Shown one piece after another: positions 18,049-24,914 of a DNA stretch of 64,000 nucleotides. The notes beneath the pieces are model-generated. The model ran no database searches. It saw only the letters and a program-made list of their open reading frames with translations, and had not been told where the DNA came from. The translations under genes and the position numbers were made by a program. The stretch spans positions 310,001-374,000 of the forward strand of contig CBDEFR010000004.1 of the NCBI GenBank assembly GCA_965237505.1, in the 5' to 3' direction. The stretch is from NVTR01 sp965237505. GTDB lineage: Bacteria > Pseudomonadota > Alphaproteobacteria > Rhodobacterales > Rhodobacteraceae. The number at the start of each line of letters is the position of its first letter. The stretch's first letter is position 1.

Positions 18049-18276
18049 TCATCCATGGAAGGGATGGGAGCGGAACATCCGCTCCGTCACCTCGCGGACG
18101 CGATTGCAGTCATGGACCCTGATCGGGCCTCGAAAATCTTCATCCAGGTGGATGACGAAGAGCATGGCGCCGCGCTTCAGAATGTCGGGCATGCGGAGAA
18201 CATCGCCGACGATGTCTCCGTCCCGGCAGACCCGCCATTCGTGCCGGGCGATTCGCTTGAAGGTGATGCCGGTCAT
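18049..18276 (-). CDS. Small island protein, 75 residues, unknown function
   Basis: Starts MTGITFKRIARHEWRVCRDG after an AGGGAGA site and ends RMFRSHPFHG. It is compact, mixed alpha/beta by appearance, with a single Cys and no membrane segment. A much longer frame extends upstream but is composed of shifted toprim-gene sequence and is not part of this protein. Function unknown. Confidence 0.55.
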   Translation of the reverse strand: MTGITFKRIARHEWRVCRDGDIVGDVLRMPDILKRGAMLFVIHLDEDFRGPIRVHDCNRVREVTERMFRSHPFHG

Positions 18277-18396
18277 GTCGCTCTCCCTGTCCGGTGCTGC
18301 CGGAAGCAGGGACCACTCCCTCCCTCTCCGCGGCGTTCGCCCATCTCCCGCTTCACTCTCCTCCCGCTCCCGCGAAGCGGAGGAGCGGCACGAGCC

Positions 18397-19102
18397 GGGC
18401 GCGCCGAATCTCACGGCGCAGCCGTGGATGCGGCCGAGCGCCTTCCTGGGCGTCGCGACGCCCGCCGCCTTGGCGGGCCGGCGCGGATCGAGCCACGTGC
18501 GCTGCACGCCGAGGAAGGCGCGGTTGCTGCCGGATTCATCCGTGCCGGTAACGGCGGCGACCAGCGCCGGAAACCGGCGGACGCCGTTGCCGTCGCGGTA
18601 GCGAAGGGCGGGATGGAAGCGCAATGCCGGGAACCGGCAGCGCGACAGACCGCGGGCGCGGAGATAGGTTTCGGCATAGGTGCCGCCGATCGGACGGCAC
18701 TGCCGCCACAGACGGCGTGCGGCTTCGGTCGCGTCATACGCGCCGTTCGAGCCCATGGCCGGCGCAGCCCCCCGGATCGGCGTCCGGGGCAGGCTCCAGG
18801 GCGAGGAAGGTGCGCGCCTCGGCGAGCGCCGCGCGCAGCGTCGTTGCAACCGTGCGGTGGCGGATGAGATCGAGCAGGTCGCCGTGCGTCCCGGCCGCTG
18901 CATCCGTCCACTTGCCAGGTACGCCGGGACCGTGGAGACGGACGAACAGCGAGCGCCCGCGGGCGCCGTCGAGATCGCCGACGATCCAGTAGCGGCCCTG
19001 CCGTCGGCCATGGCGGAGATAGCGCCGGCAGACGGCTTCGGCTTGCAAACCGAGCGCCGCGGCTCCGGCGGGCCGGCGGAGCCGGGACGGTCGGTGGGGC
19101 AT
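18397..19102 (-). pseudogene. Toprim/DUF7146-like primase-type protein, frameshifted and truncated
   Basis: The first segment starts MPHRPSRLRRPAG and contains WIVGDLDGARGRSLFVRL, KWTDAAAGTHGDLLDL and a LAEARTFLAL region. After a G6 run near 18772 the family sequence continues in another frame (GGTYAETYLRARGL, LRFHPALRYRD, AFLGVQRTWLDP, RIHGCAVRFGAP). It then stops abruptly at about 18397, where the toprim catalytic half (an EGIET-type motif) should begin. The gene is thus both shifted and missing its C-terminal half. Such proteins are common beside SSB and TopIII in integrative elements. Confidence 0.7.
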
Positions 19103-19292
19103 GCGGAGCCTCCTTCAATGCATCCGGGACGCCCGGTACCGGCCGGCCTCCGCCTCCCGTCGGTGCCGGAGGGCGCACAGCCCGAGCGCAGCGCGGGCGC
19201 GAAGCCCGGACGGTCCCGGCTCCGGATCGGCAGCAAAAAAATGGGCCGACGCGCGAAGCGCCGACCCAGGTCGGGAGGAAACGATGCGGCCT

Positions 19293-19757
19293 CTAGAACG
19301 GAATTTCGCTATCTAAATCCGCGGGAGCGGCAGCGCCGTTGGCGGCCGCGACGGTGGCATCCGGCATCGCCTGGGCGTCGGACGCCTGCGCTGCGCCGTT
19401 GCCGTTCGGCCGGTCGAGGAACTGCACCCGCCCGCCGGGCACCAGCAGGATCTCGGTCGAGAAGCGGTCGCCGTCCTCGCCGGGCTTCGACCAACGCCGC
19501 GTCTGCAGCTTGCCCTCGACGTAGACCAGCCGGCCCTTCACCGCGTGCCGCTCGAACATGTCGATCAGCCCGTCCTGGAAGGTGACGACCCGGTGCCACT
19601 CGGTCTTGTCGACCTTCTCGCCGGTCTGCCGGTTGATGTACGACTCATCGGTCGCGATGCTGAGGTTCGCCACGCGCCCGCCCGAGGCGAGATGGTTGAC
19701 GACGACGTCGGCGCCGAGGCGGCCGATGATCTGTGCGCGGTTGATTCCGAATGCCAT
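19293..19757 (-). CDS. ssb: Single-stranded DNA-binding protein
   Basis: 154 residues with an OB fold (NRAQIIGRLGADVVV, TEWHRVVTFQDGLIDM, GRLVYVEGKLQTRRW) and a disordered Ala-rich linker. The acidic C-terminal tip DSEIPF recruits repair and replication partners. The ATG at 19755-19757 follows GAGGAG and gives the standard start MAFGINRAQIIG. It probably protects single-stranded island DNA during transfer or replication and is a partner for RecQ and TopIII nearby. Confidence 0.92.
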   Translation of the reverse strand: MAFGINRAQIIGRLGADVVVNHLASGGRVANLSIATDESYINRQTGEKVDKTEWHRVVTFQDGLIDMFERHAVKGRLVYVEGKLQTRRWSKPGEDGDRFSTEILLVPGGRVQFLDRPNGNGAAQASDAQAMPDATVAAANGAAAPADLDSEIPF

Positions 19758-19831
19758 GGTGATTCTCCTCATGGTCTGGATGATGACGATGGGTTCCGAA
19801 CGTCGGGGACCGGGTTCTCTCCCCCCGGCCC

Positions 19832-20059
19832 CTACCGTTCATCCTCCTGAAGCCCTCCTCCCCTCCACGGTGCCGCCGGTCCGGGCGTTGCCGGGAAGAG
19901 GTCGGCGAACCGGCGCTCGGAAAATACCGCGCCGCGATCGGGGCAGCGCATGGCACGGTCGTCTTCGATGACGGCGCTTATGGCCTGGGGGTCGAGCCCG
20001 AACTCGGCGAGGAGGTCGGCGCCGGTCGGGACGTCGAGGTTGAAATCGGGATTGAACAT
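19832..20059 (-). CDS. Small hypothetical protein
   Basis: 75 residues starting MFNPDFNLDVPTGADLLAEF after a well-placed CAGGAGATCACC. It is acidic in the first half and Arg/Gly/Pro-rich at the end, with no motif I recognise. It lies in line with ssb and is probably transcribed with it. Confidence 0.5.
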   Translation of the reverse strand: MFNPDFNLDVPTGADLLAEFGLDPQAISAVIEDDRAMRCPDRGAVFSERRFADLFPATPGPAAPWRGGGLQEDER

Positions 20060-20219
20060 GGTGATCTCCTGTCCGGATTGCCGTGCCCGGCATCGGCGGG
20101 GAGACCGCCTCCCTCCACCCTCCGGGCACTCGCCCGGCGAACGCTTGCCTCCCCTCCATGAAGGGGACGCGGCGCGGGACGGATGCTTCGCAGGGACCGT
20201 GAGTGCAGGGTGCGCGGGC

Positions 20220-20645
20220 TTGATCCGCGGCGCGGCGCCTGTATGGGTACGGCATGGAAAACCGCGGGTTCACGGGAAGACGGGGTTCTGGGCGCTGGCG
20301 CTGCTGTGGCTGCCGACCGGGGTCGTGGCGACGGCAATCGTTCGCTTCCTGCCGGAGACGGGATCCCCGGAGGCCGCCGGCATGCGGTTGCAGATGCTGC
20401 TGATGTCGGCGGGGTCGCTGGTCTTCGTGGCGCCCTGCGGTCTGCCGCTGGCGCTCGGATGCCGACGGGTCTGGCGCCTGGACTACCGCCGGGCCGCCTG
20501 GGCGGCGGGCATCGGGCTCGGCGCGGTGACGGTGGCGGCGTCCCTGGTGGCGGGATTGCTCGGGCCGATCGCGATCGCCGTCCATGCGGCGGTGCTCAGC
20601 CTGCCGGTATGGATTGCGTGGTGGTGCCTGGCGAGGTGGGGCTGA
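20220..20645 (+). CDS. Small integral membrane protein, unknown function
   Basis: About 140 residues with four hydrophobic segments: WALALLWLPTGVVATAIV, LLMSAGSLVFVAPCGLPLAL, WAAGIGLGAVTVAASLVAGL and IAIAVHAAVLSLPVWIAWW. They are separated by short basic loops, so an inner-membrane location is likely. The start is uncertain: no ATG is in frame near the first segment, and TTG at 20220 or GTG at 20199 are candidates. No transporter signature is seen. Confidence 0.55.
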   Translation: MIRGAAPVWVRHGKPRVHGKTGFWALALLWLPTGVVATAIVRFLPETGSPEAAGMRLQMLLMSAGSLVFVAPCGLPLALGCRRVWRLDYRRAAWAAGIGLGAVTVAASLVAGLLGPIAIAVHAAVLSLPVWIAWWCLARWG

Positions 20646-20688
20646 GCGTCAGACGGCGGCCGGCCGGCGGCGCAGCAGCGCGGACGGG

Positions 20689-20955
20689 TCAGTGCAGGGC
20701 AGCGTCCGGATCGCCGGCGCCGTCGCGCAGGCATTTCGCGGCGAGCGCCGTCCACGCCGCCCGGTCGAATCCGAGCCTGGCATTGAGGCGGTCCGCGACC
20801 CGCATCGCTTCGTCCGCGGTCAGCATGACAAGGGCGGTGGGGATCGCGACGGCCATGTCCTCGACGAAAATCCGGATCTGGTGGACCTCGACCACGGTGT
20901 CCTCGACAGGCGCAAAGCAAAAATTGGGGTTCTCCGGAAGGGTCCCTGCGGTCAT
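20689..20955 (-). CDS. Small hypothetical protein
   Basis: 88 residues starting MTAGTLPENPNFCFAPVEDT after a GGGGAG site. It contains an EVHQIRIFVEDMAVAIP beta-rich stretch and a C-terminal helix (RVADRLNARLGFDRAAW). I recognise no family. The upstream ATG at 21003 is in frame but poorly supported. Confidence 0.5.
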   Translation of the reverse strand: MTAGTLPENPNFCFAPVEDTVVEVHQIRIFVEDMAVAIPTALVMLTADEAMRVADRLNARLGFDRAAWTALAAKCLRDGAGDPDAALH

Positions 20956-21021
20956 CTGGTTCTCCCCGGCTGGAATGTGACACGCTGCCGACCCGACAGC
21001 CATACGGGAGGACGGCGCGCG

Positions 21022-21915
21022 TCACCAACCGGTCATGGTCGCCATCGGCGAGATATCGCTCAGCACCTCGATCCGATCCCGGGACAGCTTCGCGAACGCG
21101 AGGCACATCGCGACCTCGGCCTCGCTGTCGTAGGTCCCGTAGTCCTCGCCGGTGGCGAACTCGATCACGGTGTATTGCGGCGGCCACACCGGAATCCCGC
21201 GGACGTGTTCGGAGCGCTCCCAGGACCGCTTCGCACAGGGCTCGCACCGCGCCGCGCCCTGCGCGGACTCTCCGCAGTCGGTGCATTTCCCCTGGGCCCG
21301 CCGCATGGCGTAGAGCCGCCGCGCGGCATAGAGTTCGCGCTCGGTTGCCTGGCGGGTTTCACGGCACGGCTCGCAGGTCGCGCCGTCCGCGGCCGGGGGC
21401 CGGTGCCCGCATCGAGTGCACAGGCCCGCTTCGAGGCGTTGACGCAAGCGCCGCCGACTCTTCTCGCGCGCCATCTTTCGGCGCTGCCCGGGGTCGCGCC
21501 CGCCATAGGGCTTGCCGGCGGCCTTGCCCTTCGCGTAGCGGGTGCGTTCGGCCTCGCGCCGCTGCCCGGAACACGGTTCGCACAGGCTGGCATCAGGCGC
21601 GGGCGGCTGCTTCCCGCAGTTCGGGCACAGCCCCCGGGCGCGGCGCTCGGCGGCCTGCCGGCGACGGTGGCGGCGGCCGGAGATCCGCGCCGTCGCCGGG
21701 TCCCGGCGCGGCTTGCCGGCGGCCCGGAGCTTCGCGTCCCTGGCGCGGCAGGCCCTGTTTCGCTTCTCCGCGCATGGAGCACACAGACTGCGCTCCGGTT
21801 CGGGCGGCCGCTCGCCGCATTTGGGGCAGAGGCCCCGGGCGATGCGTTCGGCGGTCCGTCGTTGGAAGCGTTCGCGGTCCCTGGCGCGCCGGACTTGGGG
21901 GTCTCGGTAGGCCAT
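21022..21915 (-). CDS. Zinc-ribbon repeat protein
   Basis: 297 residues, very basic, built from at least four degenerate units each with two CxxC pairs (for example LCPKCGERPPEPERSLCAPC, LCPNCGKQPPAPDASLCEPC, LCTRCGHRPPAADGATCEPC, then CTDCGESAQGAARCEPC). Arg/Ala-rich helices separate them. Each unit should bind one zinc ion. A C-terminal non-repeated region (YTVIEFATGEDYGTYDSE) follows. Such proteins suggest nucleic-acid binding or a relaxosome or regulatory role, but no function is established here. It is intact and in the island backbone. Confidence 0.75.
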   Translation of the reverse strand: MAYRDPQVRRARDRERFQRRTAERIARGLCPKCGERPPEPERSLCAPCAEKRNRACRARDAKLRAAGKPRRDPATARISGRRHRRRQAAERRARGLCPNCGKQPPAPDASLCEPCSGQRREAERTRYAKGKAAGKPYGGRDPGQRRKMAREKSRRRLRQRLEAGLCTRCGHRPPAADGATCEPCRETRQATERELYAARRLYAMRRAQGKCTDCGESAQGAARCEPCAKRSWERSEHVRGIPVWPPQYTVIEFATGEDYGTYDSEAEVAMCLAFAKLSRDRIEVLSDISPMATMTGW

Positions 21916-21999
21916 GGCATACTCCTTGCCAGAATTGGACTCCGGACCAAGGACGCCCCGCCGGCGGGTGGCCGGCAGGACGTCCTCGGTGAACGCCGG

Positions 22000-22323
22000 T
22001 CAGCGCTTCTGCTTGCGGTCGCAGAAAAGCCCCGTCGCGATGTCGCCCCAGATCTGCACCCCGCCCTTGATGCGCAGGCCGGTGCAGACGATGATCTCGG
22101 TGCGGGTGGGCCGCAGCTGTCGGACCGCCTTCAGGGACGCGATCGTGCGTTTCGCCTTGCGCCGGCCCTTCGCGGGCGCCGCGTCGCCGGGCGCGCGGCG
22201 GATGTCGCCGTCGGCCATGGCCCGGAACCTCTCGACGACGTAGCGCTCGTCCGCCAGGCCGCGGCCGAACACGTGGGTCAGGATCGTGGATGCGCTGCCG
22301 GGAACCGCTATCGCTGCGTGCAT
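22000..22323 (-). CDS. Hypothetical island protein, 107 residues
   Basis: The start MHAAIAVPGSASTILTHVFG follows GGAGA. The protein is basic with a RRAPGDAAPAKGRRKAKR linker and a C-terminal beta-rich segment (TEIIVCTGLRIKGGVQIWGD) ending in DRKQKR. No family recognised. The frame is open far upstream, but the ribosome-binding site and composition favour this start. Confidence 0.5.
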   Translation of the reverse strand: MHAAIAVPGSASTILTHVFGRGLADERYVVERFRAMADGDIRRAPGDAAPAKGRRKAKRTIASLKAVRQLRPTRTEIIVCTGLRIKGGVQIWGDIATGLFCDRKQKR

Positions 22324-22688
22324 GGCGCCGTCTCCTTCATGCCGATGGTCGGGAACGGCGGCGATGCCCTCCCCCGGACATCCGACCGCCGTCCCGCTTC
22401 CGGCCCGACTCCCCTCCTGGTGGCGTGACGCACGCGAAGGCGGTCCGCGGTTCGGTTCGGGCGTGCCGCAGGGAGGGGGATGGCCGTCGGCGACCGTGAC
22501 GGGCTCCGTGGCCGCCCGGAGTGGTATCCGGCGCCGGCTCGGCCGTGTTGAAGCCTGTCGCACCGAGTGATAGATCGGTCGAGACCGGGCGACCGGCGCA
22601 CCACCGGCGCGCAGCGCAGACCACGAGGTAAACCGGATGCAACATTGTGCGATGCGGTCACGGGTGCGGTCATGGGAGACGATCCACG
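22324..22688. other. Non-coding stretch, nothing assigned
   Basis: About 365 GC-rich bases between divergent genes, where promoters for the leftward hypothetical and the rightward Xre/recQ genes are expected. I see no convincing small gene or RNA. Confidence 0.35.
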
Positions 22689-22762
22689 ATGGCTGAACGG
22701 TACAGGAGCGGCGCGCTGGCGGCCGCGCACGAGACCGCGCGGGGCCTGACGGAGGCCGGGCG

Positions 22763-23005
22763 ATGGCGAAACGGACCATGAAGGCCTTCGACGAAATGTG
22801 GCTGACGCCGGTCGAGGAGATGACGCCGGAGAAGATCCGCGCGCTTCGGATGCGGGAGAATGCGAGCCAGGCGGTGTTCGCCCGCTACCTCAATGTGACC
22901 GCGGGCCTGGTGAGCCAGTGGGAACGGGGCGAGAAACGCCCGCGCGGCGCTTCGCCGAAGCTTCTGACGCTGGTCGCGAAGAACGGTCTCGGGGCCGTCG
23001 CCTGA
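22763..23005 (+). CDS. Xre-family HTH regulator, HigA/NadS-like
   Basis: 80 residues starting MAKRTMKAFDEMWLTP with a canonical HTH (NASQAVFARYLNVTAGLVSQWERGE). Upstream, a frame from ATG 22689 reads MAERYRSGALAAAHETARGL, typical of the N-terminus of these proteins, and runs out of frame at GGGCGATGG near 22760. One extra G would join them into about 105 residues. The shorter product still has the complete HTH. No partner toxin gene is visible immediately upstream. Confidence 0.7.
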   Translation: MAKRTMKAFDEMWLTPVEEMTPEKIRALRMRENASQAVFARYLNVTAGLVSQWERGEKRPRGASPKLLTLVAKNGLGAVA

Positions 23006-23054
23006 TGCGCGAACCGGTCTCCGGCGCGCCCCGGCCCGGCTGCCGGGGGGCGCG

Positions 23055-24914
23055 ATGACGGCCGCGCGCCGGGTGCTGTCGGAGGTATTCGGCTTCGCCG
23101 GCTTCCGTCCCGGTCAGGAAGCGGTGATCGAGGCGCTGCTGGCCGGGCGCGACGCGCTCGCGGTGATGCCGACGGGATCGGGCAAGTCGCTCTGCTTCCA
23201 GGTCCCGGCTCTGGTCATGGACGGGCTCACGGTCGTGGTGTCGCCGCTGGTGGCGCTGATGCGGGACCAGGTGGCGGCGCTGCGCCTCGCGGACGTCGCG
23301 GCGGACAGCCTCAACTCGGGCAACGCCCCCGACGAGAACCGGGCCGCCTGGCGGCGTGCGGCGGCGGGCGCGACGCGGCTGCTCTACATGGCGCCGGAGC
23401 GGCTGATGACCGAACCCATGCTGGCGGCGCTGAAACGGTTGCCGGTGACGCTGTTCGCCATCGACGAGGCCCACTGCATCTCGCAATGGGGCCCGGCCTT
23501 CCGGCCGGATTACGCCGACCTGTGCCGGTTGCGGGCGCTGTTTCCCGGCGTTCCGCTCGCCGCGCTGACGGCGACCGCCGACGAGATCACCCGGAACGAC
23601 ATCGCGGACCGGCTGTTCGGCGGCGCGGTCGAGCAGTTCGTGCTCGGCTTCGACCGGCCCAACATCCGGCTGGCGGTGGAGATGAAGCGGGACTGGAAAG
23701 GGCAGCTGCGCGACTTCGTCGCCCGCCACGACGGCAAGAGCGGCATCGTCTACTGCCTGTCGCGCCGCAAGACCGAAGAGGCGGCGGCGCTGCTGGCCGC
23801 GGACGGAGTCCGGGCGCTGCCCTACCACGCCGGCATGGGTGCGGCGGACCGGGAGGCGCACCAGAACCTTTTCATGACCGAACCGGGCGTGGTCATCGTC
23901 GCCACGATCGCCTTCGGCATGGGGATCGACAAGGCCGACGTGCGCTATGTCTTCCATGCCGACCTGCCGGGCAGCGTCGAGGCCTACTACCAGGAGATCG
24001 GCCGGGCCGGGCGCGACGGCGGGCCGGCCGAGGCGCACATGCTCTACGGCCTGCCGGATATCCGGATGCGCCGGCAGTTCATCGAGGACGAGGATGCGGG
24101 GGCCGACCGCAAGCGCCGAGAGCACAAGCGTCTCGACGCGCTGCTCGGCTATTGCGAGGCGCCGGCTTGCCGGCGGGCGGCGCTGCTGGAGTATTTCGGG
24201 GAGCGGATCGAGCCCTGCGGCAACTGCGACGTCTGCCTCGACCCGTCGGAGCGCATCGACGGGACCGAGGACGCCCGGAAGATCCTGTCGGCGGTCTACC
24301 GGTCCGGCGAGCGCTTCGGCGCGGCGCATGTCATCGACATCCTGCGCGGCGCGCAGACGGAGAAGATCGGGCGCTTCGGCCATCACCGCCTGCCGACCTT
24401 CGGTGTGGGTGCCGATCGGGGCAAGAACGAATGGCGCTCGCTGGTCCGCCAGATGGTGGCGACCGGCTATCTGCGCCTCGACATCGCCGGCTATGGCGGT
24501 CTCGGCATCGCCGACAGGGGCCGTTCCCTGCTGCGCGGCGAGGGCGCGTTCCTGTACCGCGAGGACACCGTGATCGTGCGTAGGAAGGCGCCGAAGCGGG
24601 AGCCGCGCCCGGCGCGCGGCGACGATTGGGCGGAGCGGCCCATGGTCGACGGCGAGGCGGCGCTGCTGGCCGTGCTGAAGGCGCTCCGGCTCGCCCTCGC
24701 GCGGGAACGCGGGGTGCCCGCCTATGTCGTGTTTCCGGACCGCACCCTGATCGACATGGTGCGCCGCCGGCCGCGCAGCGAGGCGGAGTTTGCCGCGGTC
24801 AACGGCGTCGGCGCGGCCAAGCTGAAGCAGTTCGCCGGGCCGTTCCTCGCCGCCATCGACACCGCCCTGGCGGACACGGATGACGGCGGAACCTCCGCGG
24901 AGGACGCGCCGTGA
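23055..24914 (+). CDS. recQ: RecQ-family DNA helicase
   Basis: 619 residues. Motif 0/I is FRPGQEAVIEALLAGRDALA and PTGSGKSLCFQ (Walker A near 39-45), the DEAH box is FAIDEAHCISQWG near 134, and the motif VI region is YYQEIGRAGRDGG. The zinc-binding Cys set lies around 366-395 (CEAPACRRA, EPCGNCDVC), followed by a winged helix and a C-terminal HRDC-like domain (AEFAAVNGVGAAKLKQF). It unwinds 3' to 5'. The stop overlaps the TopIII start by ATGA-like coupling; RecQ plus TopIII is a classic dissolvasome pairing. In the aromatic-loop region GPAFRPDY replaces the usual GHDFRPEY. Confidence 0.92.
   Translation: MTAARRVLSEVFGFAGFRPGQEAVIEALLAGRDALAVMPTGSGKSLCFQVPALVMDGLTVVVSPLVALMRDQVAALRLADVAADSLNSGNAPDENRAAWRRAAAGATRLLYMAPERLMTEPMLAALKRLPVTLFAIDEAHCISQWGPAFRPDYADLCRLRALFPGVPLAALTATADEITRNDIADRLFGGAVEQFVLGFDRPNIRLAVEMKRDWKGQLRDFVARHDGKSGIVYCLSRRKTEEAAALLAADGVRALPYHAGMGAADREAHQNLFMTEPGVVIVATIAFGMGIDKADVRYVFHADLPGSVEAYYQEIGRAGRDGGPAEAHMLYGLPDIRMRRQFIEDEDAGADRKRREHKRLDALLGYCEAPACRRAALLEYFGERIEPCGNCDVCLDPSERIDGTEDARKILSAVYRSGERFGAAHVIDILRGAQTEKIGRFGHHRLPTFGVGADRGKNEWRSLVRQMVATGYLRLDIAGYGGLGIADRGRSLLRGEGAFLYREDTVIVRRKAPKREPRPARGDDWAERPMVDGEAALLAVLKALRLALARERGVPAYVVFPDRTLIDMVRRRPRSEAEFAAVNGVGAAKLKQFAGPFLAAIDTALADTDDGGTSAEDAP

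Noticed and set aside
18049..19236. 395-codon minus-strand frame as a single protein
   Set aside because: It stitches antisense junk, the second half of a frameshifted toprim gene and the separate 75-residue gene; only the parts listed as features are supported.
20584..22428. 614-codon plus-strand frame
   Set aside because: It is antisense to three minus-strand genes including the zinc-ribbon protein; no start signal and no motif.
22890..24386. Long minus-strand open frame of 498 codons
   Set aside because: Antisense shadow of recQ with no recognisable domain.
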